DNA from: Cyclaneusma minus
Taxonomy: Eukaryota; Ascomycota; Leotiomycetes; Marthamycetales; Marthamycetaceae
Length of the DNA: 64,000 nt
Direction of reading: 5' to 3'
Assembly: GCA_037179335.1 (NCBI GenBank)
Contig: JAKZHN010000012.1
Span: forward strand, 992,001-1,056,000
A program made the position numbers and the translations under genes. Under the pieces are notes generated by a model that made no database searches, was not told the DNA's origin, and was given only the letters and a program-made list of their open reading frames with translations. This document shows, one piece after another, positions 48,201 through 59,578 of the stretch. How positions within the stretch are numbered: the stretch's first letter is position 1; each line of letters begins with the position of its first letter.

Positions 48201-49747
48201 GTTTGCTCTGCGCTCCCGTCGTCGAGGAGCTCTGTGAAAGCACGGGAAGGACAAGACAGGCACAAGCCCAAGTCTGGCTCTGGCAACAATAGCTTGGATG
48301 GGGGCACGTTTTGAGAGATTTCGTCGTTCAGAGACGTGCCGCTGCACGATAAACACGGCGAGGATGGCCATCAGAACTTAGAAGCAGCGGTAGTCGAGTG
48401 GCAGCCAGTCAGCCGGCGATGCCAAAAGCGGAGGGGTTTGGCATGGCGAAGCCGTGGCAGAAAGAAGCCGGACGGGGTCCTTCGATGACACGGCACCTCG
48501 CTGTAAAAGAGACGATTGCCCGCCAGCTGCCGGAGAGAACAATGGTAAGAGTATTTTGAATACCCCCGAAAAATCATGAAATTCAAATCTGCAGTGGTCG
48601 CGCCTGCCTTATTACGCCCGTTCTCTGGAATGCGGCGGAAATCTTGACGGCCACAAAGTTCTCGACGGTCAGGGACAAAATTCAATCAACCCACTCCGCT
48701 ACCAAGCGCCGACCGGAAGCGCCAGAAGAGCTGCTGTCCCTGGGGATGTTTGAGCCTGCTCCTGTGCGTCGCGGGAAACATTTATGTAGGAGACTAGAAG
48801 CTATTTCAAGAAGCAGAGGGCGGACTGGCTGCGCAGACCCTGGATGGTCGTGGTCATATCTGAGTTCACGTTGCCAAATGATGGACGGCCCAAATGCCGC
48901 TGTTGCGGTGCGCTGCCGTGCTGCAAAAACGCTCAAATCCGGGTCAGATTAGCGTAGAATGGATGGTCGGTAGGCTGTAGAATTATATTTCGCTATAAAA
49001 TAAATTCAAACTAGCGTGGTGGGAGCGCAGCAGCTCCGGGCGCGAAGTAAGGCGTGTCTGGCCGACTGGCCATCGCACAGCAAGAGAGTACGAAAGCGAG
49101 CACGCTCAACTCTTGTCTCTCACACTCCACTCTCATTCTCCCATTCTCAACCATCAACCACGCCGACCACCCAGAGCCCTCCGAGTAAGTCCTCCCGCAT
49201 CACCGCTGACCTCGGGACCCGGCATTGAGTCTCGAAAACATCCCTCACCCCGCAACACCGCATCTGTCGCTGACTTGCTTCTTGTCAGTTCGCCGGTCCT
49301 GCTGCCAGCGATGATCCCATCTGCCAGGCTTCGATAGGCACCTCAACACCGCGAATTGCATTTATCTGTGAGTCTATCCTGTCTGTCTCCTTCGCGCGAT
49401 CCAGGAACCATGCTATTTGTCACCCTTTGCCCCCACAACTGCTGAAGATCTCTCGCATTGTGCGGTGAGTGAGGAGACCCAGTCAGCCAAGCGCCGACTG
49501 CGATGAAGCCATCCCACTCCTCCGGACTGCCTCCAATCCTCTCATTTACATGCGAGAATGCTTACTCCTAGATCTGCCAGCTAACCTTTTCTGCCAGAGT
49601 TACCATTCTCGCCGTTTCCCTGCACCTCTGTCGATTGTCCCGGGCCTCCTCGACTGGCCTTTGCGACATCAGCGCCCGACACTTCGACCGGCGTGAAAGC
49701 CCTCCAGCAAACACCAAGGCTCATTGCAGAGCCTTTTGCACCTTCAT
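45278..49747. other. Long intergenic region without supported genes
   Basis: This 4.5 kb stretch holds only short frames on both strands that share no family features, show no splice-linked continuity and overlap one another. The last about 650 bp are CT-rich with several GTAAGT/GTGAGT sites (for example 49184) and are probably the leader, possibly spliced, of the Zn-cluster gene. I see no RNA gene, transposon or array unit. Confidence 0.4.
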
Positions 49748-52024
49748 ATGGACGTTTCGAGTCTTTTTCTTGACAATCCGACCGAAAATCCGACTTCCTC
49801 GACTTCCAACTCCGCTGTCGGCCGACGCAACCATCCCTACGAAACTCGGCACACAATGTCTGCGGTGACAAGAGGCGATGGGGATGACAGAAGAACCCCA
49901 CCAGCAGCATATGGTGGGCAATCGGGCATGACGACTCCGCACAATCCTTCCATGTCACCATTTGGCAGTCCGACTCCCAAAAGTGTCTCATTTGAGCTCC
50001 TCTTTCCGGAGTCGCCGCAGATCCGGGCTAGACTGCCAATGCGGGTCCAAATCTTCCCACATGATACCACCGACTCTATAATTACAACGGTCAAGAACTT
50101 CTACGGCTTATATCCAGGCCAAGGGGGAACCAATGGTGTCAGCTTTGAGGATGAGCAGGGAAATACTCTGATCGCAAGATATGAGAATTTCCGCAACAAC
50201 ATGATCGTCTACGTTCGGGTCATCAACGATACCGCTGCAGTATTTGGCCCACCTGCCTACCAAGGAGGTGCGCCAAATGGCCAGCCAGGTTACTACAATG
50301 GCGATGGTCATCTGCCAGCTCATCACCCTGCGCAAGCTCTTAGCTACGGTCAACCACCCTCTCGACCTGGCTCCAGGGCCTCGCGTAAGCGCAGTGTGTC
50401 TCCCAACACTGCGCGCGGACGTCGGAGTGCCTCTGCGAGTACCAATCCTATGGCAGTCAAGAAGAATCGCTCGCGATCGGGTTTCAAGAGCAGAGGTTCG
50501 AGCACACACGGTGGTTATCCCGATCTTCACAGTGACGGCTTGACCGGGTACAGCAGCGGTGACGGAGCGCCTGGCTCGGTCTCTAGCAAGACCAAGAGCG
50601 AACAACTTGGTAATACTGAGATCAGCTTGGACAATATCGTCGAGGGTGGCCGACGTAAGAGGGCCAAGTTTGAAAGCTCTGTAAGTTGCCTTTCACCTCG
50701 GCTAATTCGAGGAAAGCCCTCGATGGTCATCATGACAATTGTGGATTGTAACAAGACTGACCTATTGCCCTTCTAGGAGCTTCCTCTCTTTGCGCCGCCG
50801 CAGATGCCTGCTGCGGCCTCAAACTCCTCGGTTTCTCCTGCTCGGCGCATCGAACATGGTCACCGGGCATCATTCTCGTTTGGTCAGCCGTCGCACAACC
50901 CCTTTTCGAATGGTGTGCCCCTACCGTCCCCCCAAAGCTACAACAATGGGTTCGGACAGCCAGGCCTATACTCTACCCCTGCACCTGGTCGTCGTACTCG
51001 AAATGGGACTGCTTACCCTCAGTCTCGTCACTCAATCGGTGTGACGCCTAACAACAGCTCTGGTATTCTACCAACACCGGATCCGACTGTCGGTAGCTGT
51101 ATGTCCGAGGAGGACAAAGACGTCGCGCTTCAGTTGATGAGACTTGGTGACATGTCCAACATCTCTCACGGTCGCACATCTGCCTCCACACTTGACGACA
51201 CTTTCAGTGGTCGGGCCGATGCTGCATCTTCAACAGGTGCTACAAGTGACAGCGAAGAGAGTGATGAAGAGCTTCCTCCTGCGCGCCTTCAGAAGCGTGA
51301 ATACAGCCCCATCCTCCCTCCTGGTGCTGTAAAGAAGTCGTCCAATGCGCTACCCAGCCAAGACAGCGCCGACTTCACTGTCGACGAGGCCGAGTACGAA
51401 GACGGTCATGATGGCACTTTCCGACCCGAGACTCGGGAGGGTATGACCGCCGACTCGGATGTTTCAAGGGCCAAGAAGAGCCAGTCCAAGGCATCTTCGA
51501 ACCCTAAGCCACGCATCAGCCCACCTGGTGCAAAGAGCAACAAGGCTTCCAAGGCCATCAAGAGCAACCGCTCCAGCTCCAGCTCTGCCAAAGGCAAGAC
51601 CAAGGCCGCTGCGACGACTGCAAACGTCCCCAAGGCCCCCATGTCACCAGCGTCCATTCCCACCCAGTCGCGCAAAGCCTCCGTCTCCTCTGCCCTCAAC
51701 TTCCAGCACCAGCTTGCCGACGACGAAGAAGATCTCTCCACCAAGCCGCGCTGCCAGCGCTGCCGTAAGAGCAAGAAAGGCTGCGATCGCCAGCGTCCTT
51801 GCCAGCGCTGCAAAGATGCTGGTCTCAGCGCTGATCAGTGCGTGAGCGAAGATGAGGGCAATGGTCGTAAGGGTCGCTATGGACGCCACATGGGTGTGCC
51901 AATCAAGAAAGACGATGCACAGGTTGCTGGTAACGTTGCTGGTGCTGGCTTGGCTGCGGCTGGTGTCACTACTGCTGCCGGTGGAGTGGGAAGTCCCGAT
52001 AAGGGCAAGAAGAGGAAGAGGTAG
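49748..52024 (+). CDS. Zn(II)2Cys6 zinc-cluster protein with N-terminal ubiquitin-like segment
   Basis: Exons 49748-50680 and 50777-52024 (intron 96 bp) encode about 726 residues. The zinc cluster is near the C-terminus: C637, C640, C647, C653, C656 and C666 in CQRCRKSKKGCDRQRPCQRC, followed by a basic tail ending GKKRKR. The last spacing is nine residues, slightly wide. Near residues 70-150, SFELLFPESPQIRARLPMRV through NNMIVYVRVIND resembles a ubiquitin-like or PB1-type fold. The middle is Ser/Pro-rich with basic RKRS and RRKRAKF stretches. The family usually has the cluster at the N-terminus, so this belongs to the atypical C-terminal class. It is probably a DNA-binding regulator, with targets unknown. 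The start could also be the ATG at 49724 or at 49856, which has a good context. Confidence 0.85.
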
Positions 52025-54587
52025 TGGTGGGGTTTGGAGAGGATGTGCATGAATGGTTTGCCAAACACTGGTCGACTTGTTTCCACTGGTTCACTTCCGC
52101 TGGTTCACTCTCTGTCATTGTGCGCACTGAGTTCGTCGATTTCTCCTCCGATTATCGAATCCGCAATCGTCTCTTGGATAGGCGATTTCTCAATACTCTG
52201 CCTGTCGACCTCGACCTCGCTTCTCGCCATCTACCTACCCTCACCTCGACCTCTTGCCTCTCCGTCCGCGGCGTCACCTCTCTTCACCTCTCATCTTCGA
52301 CACCAAACACATCGCGCCTCCCCCAAAAGTCAGCATTGTTTTATAAGCAAGCGAGCCCCTCGTCACAGCCTCCACATTCCCATGTTTCGTCATCATCGTC
52401 GTCGTCATCGTCATTATCGTCCCCATTTCCACAATGCATTGCTTGCGGGTTGCAATTCAGTTTTCTGCGTGGCTTTTTGTTTTCTTCAGTATGGGCGCAA
52501 GGAAGATAGTAAAACTATGTTTTTCGGCCTGGGTTGAGCATCAGCGAGCGGCATGGCGGCGGCAGGCATCCACACTCCTTTTCCTGAGCGAATTTTGCAG
52601 ATTTGGCGCTTTTGATTGACCGATTGGTTGATACACAGCGACTATTGGAAGAGAAAGAAAGAATAGGGAGAAGGAAGGGAGGATAAAGGAAGAAGGAATA
52701 GGAGGAAAGAAAGAGATTTGTCATTTTCCGGCGGAAATATGAAAACTGGCGCGAGATGGAGTCTCCTTGTGTACTCGGTGGAGAGCCCTTTTTTTGTTTG
52801 TCCTCGCTTTTGTTCTCTCTGCGGTTATCGTGTCTTGTCTCGTCTCTAGTTGCTACTGCTGAAGCGTCTCTCTATCATGTTGTGTCCACTAAGGCCCTTG
52901 TGTCTTACTGTTACCGGACTTCATTGCATGCTTGCATCTGCTGATATGTTGACGTTTCATGCTTTGTGTGCTTTGATATGTGTGCAGAGGGGGTGGCGGA
53001 CTACACGACGAATGGGTGCATGAGAAGCAGGATTTCGGCATGGAAGTGAAGAGGCGATGAGTGCCTGGTGTGAGATGGAATTAGGTCGACATGTGAGAGG
53101 AAGAGATGCCTAATGGAGATGAATGAAAGAGCGTACGAAATGTTGATGTGAAGAAGAAGATGACGAGGACAAACAAAAGCGATGCTTATTCGACAAAGAT
53201 GGTGATGGGTGATGGCTGGCGACGTTGCATGAAAGAAATTGAAAGCAAGCAAGTGAAAAGCAAGCGAAGCGAGCAAAACCGAATCTTGACCTTCTCCTAT
53301 GTCTTTCCTACGATGGATCTTTTGGCTCCTGGCTGTCTCTCGTGGCACCCATGGCTGGCGTTCATTTGGAAGCTGTTTTGTGTTTGCTTTGCGGTATGGA
53401 GAGCAGGATGGAGTGGGTATGAGTCGAGAAGTAGCTGCTATCACTGCGCTATCGTTTGAATCAAGAAACTTCAAACCTACTTGGGGTGTGTGTGTTGGCT
53501 CGACGTTCTCTGTGAGCTTCTTCTGCCAGTGATGGGATTTTGCACTGTGACTTGTGCTTTTCAAGATTCAACTTGGCCTGGTGCAAACCCATCGAACTTC
53601 GCTGCTTTGTAACGAGTATACAGTGGGACGAAAAGGGTCTGGATACGGCCTGCAGTCTTTGAATCATCGGCAATTTTTCCAAATAACTAGGAAAATTCCA
53701 GATAACTGGGGATGATCCAGGTGGTTCCGAGAATTCCAAGCGATTGGAAATATTATTATTCAGGGTGATTCGGAATATCCCCAAGTTATTTGGAATATTC
53801 GGAATAATCGGGAATATTATCAGTTTATCGCCCACTAATCTCAGGCCGTACGCAACCTTTTTCTCATCGCACTGTAAGATGCTTGAGACTGAAAGGGAAA
53901 TTATCGGAGGCCGCTTCAGGAACGGTCACGAATAGGAGGTGCCCTGTTAACTGTTTGTCTCGTTCTACGTCGACGCGGACACGAAAATGTGAAGTTTACC
54001 TATGAATTATTCAAGGGAATCGCTAAATCGCATCTGGAGGGTTGAAATCGCATATAAACTAAGGCTGTTGAAAAATAGGTATCTCTATTGCGGTATTGCC
54101 CGAAGCCGCCCCTTGGGCCCTTAATCGGTAATGATATTCCCAGTTCTTTGGAATACTTTCAGTCACTTTGAATCTTCCAAATCACTTGGAATCTGTTTGG
54201 TTATTAAAAAAGAGAAATAAAGCGGCGGCAGAGCTCTTTTTGAAAATGCTTGATTTGTATGCGATTTCAAAACTCCAGATGCGATTTAGCGATTTCCCTA
54301 TTCAGAACTGGCAAGATCGGGGATTCGCAAGCCAAAGGTGCTTCTCGGTAGACTCTATTCGAGACACTGTCTGATGATGATTAGGCCCTCGGAGTTTCCA
54401 GAAGCCTCCGAGAGATAAATGTCATCTTCAAGCCCTCACAAAGTCACAAAAAGCGTCGGTCTCCAGTATCGTCACCAGTTACTTCCAGCTTCACATAATT
54501 CCTCTAGTGAAAAAACTACCTGTACATCACCCCAGTCCCGTTACCCCACAGTCCCATCTCAGCCAGGTGTATAAACTCCCATCCCTC
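52025..54587. other. Intergenic between Zn-cluster and MAPEG genes
   Basis: The 3' flank of the zinc-cluster gene includes a TCRTCR-type microsatellite (about 52388-52425). From 52640 to 52720 the sequence is purine-rich. No gene is supported. A short palindromic repeat cluster is listed separately. Confidence 0.4.
53668..54195. repeat. Degenerate 18-20 bp palindromic repeats (TTCCAA...TTGGAA)
   Basis: Consecutive segments follow TTCCA-N8-TGGAA: TTCCAAATAACTAGGAAAA, TTCCAGATAACTGGGG and TTCCAAGCGATTGGAAAT in 53675-53760, then GGAATATTC-type dyads up to about 53822. A second group, such as TTCCAAATCACTTGGAAT, lies near 54135-54192. The intervening DNA is ordinary. Similar GAATATT-rich sequence recurs near 59357-59445. 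Confidence 0.55.
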
Positions 54588-55207
54588 CTACAGCAAGTTC
54601 GAAGCCGCAGTGTTCATCATCACATTCCCCGCCTTCACAAAAAGCGTCATACACAATCCCACACCCCCCACAAAAACCACACTCCTCGCATTCGCCATCA
54701 TCTCACTCGTGTTACTAATGTAAATCACGTTGTAAGCCACCCTGCTCGCCAAATAAGCAGCGGCGAAACCGTTTAGGGTTGATGCTGGGAGATTGGCGAA
54801 ATTGCCGGCGAGGATGGAGGTTGCGAAGAGCCCTAGGTTTTCGAAGCCGTTGGTTTGCGCGCCTTCGGCGCGGAGGATCATGTCCTTGGTCTAGTAAGAA
54901 AAGGGGGGTTAGTGAGGGGGTTTGATAATGGGTGGGAGGGGAGGGGAAGGGGAAACAAACGGCTTGGTCAATGGTTTGGTCGGACTCGAGGAGTTTGGTG
55001 TAGGTTCGGGGGGAGCGGTTGTCGAAGACTTTGGATTTGGAGGCTGCGAAGGCGTGGGGTGCCAAGGCACAGATCCATGCTGCTGGGATCTAGATGTGTT
55101 TTGTTAGTATGAGGTTCAATTGTTGGCAGATAAGGTGCGGGGAATGAGGGGCAGCGTACGGCGTAGAGGGAGTAGTTGCTCGTGGAGCTGTAGATACTGG
55201 AGGACAT
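54588..55207 (-). CDS. MAPEG-family integral membrane protein
   Basis: Three exons (55207-55160, 55089-54961 and 54890-54588) with introns of 70 bp each encode 159 residues, normal for the family. MAPEG proteins are small four-helix membrane proteins that include microsomal glutathione transferases and eicosanoid enzymes. The signature is RAEGAQTNGFENLGLFATSI in exon 3, preceded by the loop SPRTYTKLLESDQTIDQA. Hydrophobic helices are visible around IPAAWICALAPHAFAA, LFATSILAGNFANL, LNGFAAAYLASRVAYNVIYI and SVVFVGGVGLCMTLFVKAG. The product probably sits in the endoplasmic reticulum or another inner membrane; the substrate cannot be deduced. Its leader contains five copies of a 9-bp repeat directly before the ATG. 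Confidence 0.85.
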
Positions 55208-55208
55208 C

Positions 55209-55253
55209 TTGGATGATTGGATGATTGGATGATTGGATGATTGGATGATTTGT
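55209..55253. repeat. Five tandem copies of TTGGATGAT
   Basis: A 9-bp unit is repeated five times perfectly, ending 2 bp before the MAPEG start codon, so it lies in its presumed 5' leader. It contains no ATG on the coding strand. Confidence 0.85.
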
Positions 55254-55707
55254 GAGACGAGATTTTCAATTGATCGATGTGGTTTGAGCGTCTGTTTCGT
55301 TGACAAGTGAGAGAGGATATGAGAGAGGGGACAGATGGATGACGATGAAGGACAGTAGCTCCCCATGACGTATGTACATTCCAATCGACACTAATTGAGG
55401 ACCTCACAAATACAGCTAAGTATAGAAGTAGCGATGCCGTGTGGAGCGGCCTCGATGCACCGAATATTGACTTTAAGCTTTTGACAAAGTATACCCCGAG
55501 AGTTTTCGTTGGTCCTTGAGCGGCTAGTGCGAGTGGGAGAAGCATGGCGTTGAAGAGCGAAGATGGTACCGATTCTACCTTTCGTGCTGCAAGTACCACA
55601 CCATGTGCGAAACATCGTTCACATAATTCCCATGCCAGAACCTCTTTGACGAGTCCCAATATCCTTAATCGGGGCCTCTGGTTCCTTTCTTTCGATATAC
55701 CACAAAC

Positions 55708-56459
55708 TCAACCATCCACACTCGGCCTCTCATTCACCCCAATCCCCTGCCCCTCCACATACCACCTAACACACAAATCATTCTGCATCCACAACATCTT
55801 ATTCCACGCCCTAATAACCCTCGCCTTCAACCCTTTGTCCATCTCGCAATCACTAATCCCCATAACTCCCTCCACCACAATATCTTCCACAAACGATAAC
55901 AGCAAGCCCATATGTGCGAGTTCGACACGGAGTTCGGGACGAGAAACGCGGTGCTTGAAGCCGGGGAGGCCGGTGTGCATTTGTGCTACTTTGTCCATGT
56001 AGGTGAAGAGGGCGGACGTGGAGGATAGGTCGGTGGTGGAGAGGAGTTTGACAATGTAGTTTCTGAGGAAGTCTTTGCGGAGGAGGATTTGGGGGTTGTT
56101 GAGGGTGAGGGATTGGAGGGTGGTGGGGGCCTGGCCGGTGTAGTCGGTGTCTGTGAACAGGTGATAATCCAATTAGCTTTTATTTCGAGCTTCTTGAGGT
56201 GATGCGGGTGAGATGCATGGTATTGGTTTGGGAGGAGCGTACTGCGAGGTGTGAAGGCTTTGGCTGTGATATCATAGGTGAGGAGTTTCGTGTAGATGGC
56301 GTCGAGGATGGCGGGAAGTAGGGGAGCGAGGAAGGGCTTCGATGCGGCGAGGGCCTCGGCGTCGGCGGCAGTGATGTCTAGGAATGAGGTGGTGTAGGAG
56401 AGACGGCCTTCGAGGGTTGTGAGGGACTCGGGTGGGATGTGTTTCATAGGTGTCGCCAT
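55708..56459 (-). CDS. Protoglobin-like globin-sensor domain protein
   Basis: Exons 56459-56243 and 56150-55708 (intron 92 bp) encode 219 residues; the join gives KAFTPR-NTDYTGQAPTTL. The order of features, YTTSFLDITAADAEAL, LLPAILDAIYTKLLTYDITA, LLRKDFLRNYIVKLLS and YMDKVAQMHTGLPGFKHR, matches fungal protoglobin/globin-sensor proteins of about 200 residues. These are cytosolic haem proteins that bind gases, with roles mostly unknown. The conserved MHTG-type segment and nearby histidines are the candidate haem contacts; I cannot assign the proximal ligand from sequence alone. It lies on the same strand about 500 bp upstream of the MAPEG gene, with no sign of a shared promoter. Confidence 0.78.
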
Positions 56460-58026
56460 TGTGAGGTTTTTGATAGAGGGTCGAGGACGAGATTCTCAGC
56501 AGAGATCGGTGGACGCGGGATGGATTGAAAGATGTTCTTCAACACAGTATGATATCTCGCGCAAGTGAAATGATTGAAATAGGAGGGTAAACTGAGGGGA
56601 ATACAGGACTGAAAACTTTTCAGAGAAGGAATCGAGAAGAGGGGAGAACTTGGGAGAACAAAACTTATATTCAGACCATAGAAGTGTTAGTATAGCTCCG
56701 GATCCATATCAATATGGTTGACATGCGGATTGCTTCTCCATGGAGAAACGGCAGAAAACCGGAAAGCGTAGAAAAAGTTATCAGACTTCGTCATGTCGTC
56801 AATTTGGGCAACGTACGATGAATCAATCAGAGCTATGCAGATATCTGCCGCCGTGTGTATCGGGTGGGGTCCGATTGGAGCGATAGAAAGAAAGGTGTGC
56901 CCTACCGGTCTGTTCTCCGTAGGCTGCAAGGGGAGAATCTCTCGCAGTTGCATAGAGTACATGGTACATCTGGGGAAGGTATTGCGGCGGCGCGGCCAGA
57001 CATGTCACATTGGAGCATCGAGAGAGTGGGGGTGCGAATGTCTTCAATACGGGGAGCGGCGGATGGACGGAGTCAAATTTGAAAAAACCCGCACCCGACG
57101 TGGGGAGGTATTGATATGACTTGCATATCCGAGGTTTAGGCTTTCAAGAAATCTTTACGCAATATCGCAGTGCCGGCCCGCTATATCAGGAGCTCCTTGT
57201 CGATATAACCATTCAGAGACTGCAGAGAATGCTGAGTTCGGGTGCTGCTGCCGAGAATGGTCTGATTTCTTGAAGGACGGTCAGTGGTGGTCGTGAACAG
57301 GGTCAGAAGTGGCAGAATTTGAGAGACTTGTAAGTGCAACAGATGGGGCCGAGGAGATGCTGAGAGCTTGTGTGGATTCCGGTTTTGCAATAGGGGCTCT
57401 GTTTTGAAATTTTCCGTGGCGACGATTGATGCTCGGTTGGGCTCGGACTCAAGTTGTTGCGGACTCAAGTCGAGTCTCAAGTTCAACAGCCAAAAGTTTA
57501 AGCCTGTGAAACTTTACACAGGTAGAACGATTAAACTTTGTATATTTGTAAAAGCGCTTGGCTCGCCTTTTTCCGAGACATTTTTTTTAATGGTAGAATG
57601 TGGCAACACTGTTTAACACTGTTCAGGATACTTCATATGCGCCGTGCACAAGGGATTTATTGGTTCACGAGCCAGGACACTTGGATAACTTGCAACCCTT
57701 CCAATTATTTGAATAAATTCAGACAGGCCTGAGACCTGAATTATTTGAGACACTCCATCACTTGTAAAAAATATTTCAAGCAAACCCAATGCTGTAAACA
57801 GTTTTAATATGTTGGTGTTTGGTGTCTGGTATCTGGTGCCGAGAACGGTTGTGTGGGTGGGCTGGCGTGCCGCGATTCCAGTGTCTACGCCAGCCCCCCG
57901 GTAAGTTCGTTTTGGCCAAGCTCACCAAACCGAATTCGGTTCACGTCCAGAGTCGTCGATGTTTCGTACGCTCGCCCGTGAAATGTACAAATCTGACACT
58001 GACATCCATCAAATCACATGGATTAC
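56460..58026. other. Intergenic between protoglobin gene and tRNA
   Basis: No supported gene. A CGGACTCAAGT motif is nearly repeated around 57446-57475. The AT content rises after about 57500. Confidence 0.35.
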
Positions 58027-58151
58027 GGTGCTTTGGCCGAGTTGGTTATGGCGCCAGGTTAAGGTCTCAGCCTTAATATTCGTTCTTGCTGACAACAGCG
58101 AGTAGTTTCCTGGTCACGAAAGTGGCGTGGGTTCGAGTCCCACAGGCATCA
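58027..58151 (+). tRNA. tRNA-Leu(AAG) with intron
   Basis: The acceptor stem is GGTGCTT/AGGCATC plus discriminator A, with a D-arm (GCC...GGC), anticodon stem CCAGG/CCTGG, loop TTAAGGT with anticodon AAG, the long variable arm CACGAAAGTG typical of leucine, and T-arm GTGGG-TTCGAGT-CCCAC. The anticodon stem closes only if about 43 nt (58065-58107) after position 37 are removed, the standard place for a nuclear tRNA intron. Box A and box B are both intact, so the gene should be functional. Confidence 0.9.
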
Positions 58152-58303
58152 TCCATTCCTTTTTGATTTTTTTGGGGCCGGGGAGTGATCCCAGAAAGTT
58201 ACAGACGGTTTGGAGTGGTTGGGAATTTTTTGTTGTGAAAATTGGGCGAGGTGCAAATTTGACAGGCTTGGTTGTGTAACATAGGGCAGAAACATGCCAG
58301 GGC

Positions 58304-58330
58304 AAACGCCAAACGCCAAACGCCAAACAC
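58304..58330. repeat. Tandem AAACGCC repeats
   Basis: Three exact copies and one partial copy of a 7-bp unit, between the tRNA and its inverted fragment. Confidence 0.8.
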
Positions 58331-58777
58331 CAGTCGCGGGGAGTCTCAGCGACAGACCTGAACGTTGGTAGGTGGAGGGTCGGACCGATGACAAGAGCCA
58401 CCTCCTGAATGTCAACACTTACAGATATCTCGGGCACCGCTAGCCCGATTCGGACACTTCTTGCATGGATCTAGTTGTCCCCATCAAGACCAACAAGCAA
58501 ATGCTTTCAGATTCTTCGTAGCTCAACTGTAGAGCTAGCTTCACTCACTTCTATCTAGAATTTCCCAATGTCTTGTCATCCAGACAACACTTGCCCGTAT
58601 CTAGCTTTCAGACACTCCTTTCGAGCTGGTTGAAGGTTGTTCTGGGTATAATGACTCTCAGAAATCCGAATAGGTACTTAAATCCATACCTTACGTTGCC
58701 CAATCTCGGAAAAAAAAAGGGAAAAAAGGGGAAAAAGAGGAAAAAAAAGGAGAGAGAGAGAGTGAGGCCACCAAGGG

Positions 58778-58868
58778 CCCAAAAAAATCAAAAAGGAATG
58801 GATGATGCCTGTGTGATCGAACCCACGCCACTTTCGTGACCAGGAAACTACTCGCTGTTGTCAGCAAG
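58778..58868 (-). pseudogene. Inverted fragment of the tRNA-Leu gene
   Basis: On the minus strand this 91-bp stretch repeats 58085-58175, that is the intron end, the 3' half of the tRNA and about 24 bp of its 3' flank. It carries a one-base loss and changes in the T-loop/T-stem (TTCGATCACAC in place of TTCGAGTCCCAC), which break the T-arm. It lacks the 5' half of the tRNA, so it cannot be a working gene. The two arms face each other across about 600 bp. Confidence 0.85.
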
Positions 58869-58945
58869 CCGGCGGTTCACCCTTCGGGTGAACCTCCGGC
58901 TGCTTGAGGACCCTTTTTCCCACCACTGCGTGGTGGAAAAAAGGG
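58865..58945. repeat. Double hairpin next to the tRNA fragment
   Basis: Two adjacent dyads. The first has perfect arms GGTTCACCC-TTC-GGGTGAACC (58874-58894) nested in CCGG and CAAG/CTTG arms. The second is CCACCAC-TGC-GTGGTGG (58920-58936), extended by CCCTTTTTC/AAAAAAGGG. The first hairpin overlaps the end of the inverted tRNA copy by 4 bp, so it marks the junction of the rearrangement. Confidence 0.75.
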
Positions 58946-59578
58946 CCCACGATTAAATGCTCGAGGATTCAAGTGCCTTGACGTATAACAGCTCATTCCC
59001 CCTGTCAGAACATCTAAGAAAACATACTCTGAGTCTCGGCCGCAGGTATTTAGAAGGATGCTTGGATTGACACCGAACTCAACATAGTCTATGAACAGCT
59101 TTCGCAAATTTGTGCCAGCCAACTTGCAAACACAAGTAAGTACCACGACGTACACTAAAATGTTTCCGCCGGAGACCAGAACCTCGCAAAAGATATTTGA
59201 GATCTGGAGGCATTCTATTTGGGGAGGGTGCTGGGGCTTGATATCAAGTTGGTAAAAGTTTCAGGAGCTTTGCATACCTAGCCATAGATTCAGGTCAGTC
59301 AAGCCAGCGGACCTGAGTACAGCTATGCGAGAAAAGCCTGAACCTCTCTGCAATACTTATGAATATCCGCAGTGATTGGGAGTATCCCTGGTGATCAAGA
59401 ATATTTCTACAGATTATGAATATTTTGGAAAATTGTGAAGATTTCAAGAAATAGCTGACTACTGCCACGCGTTTGAGTCAGGAAGGGGGTTCAGACTGTT
59501 GTCGTCCCACTGTATTTTGATGTGCAAGAAAGATGTTGGGTAGAAATGGATCAAGTTCCAAGACCCCGATAAAAAAAA
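58946..59578. other. Intergenic, no gene seen
   Basis: The sequence becomes AT-rich towards the transposon and contains GAATATT-type segments (59357-59445) like those near 53.7 kb. No supported gene. Confidence 0.35.

Noticed and set aside
45278..49747. Several 80-125 codon frames in the long intergenic stretch
   Set aside because: They overlap on both strands and have no recognisable family features or splice-linked partners.
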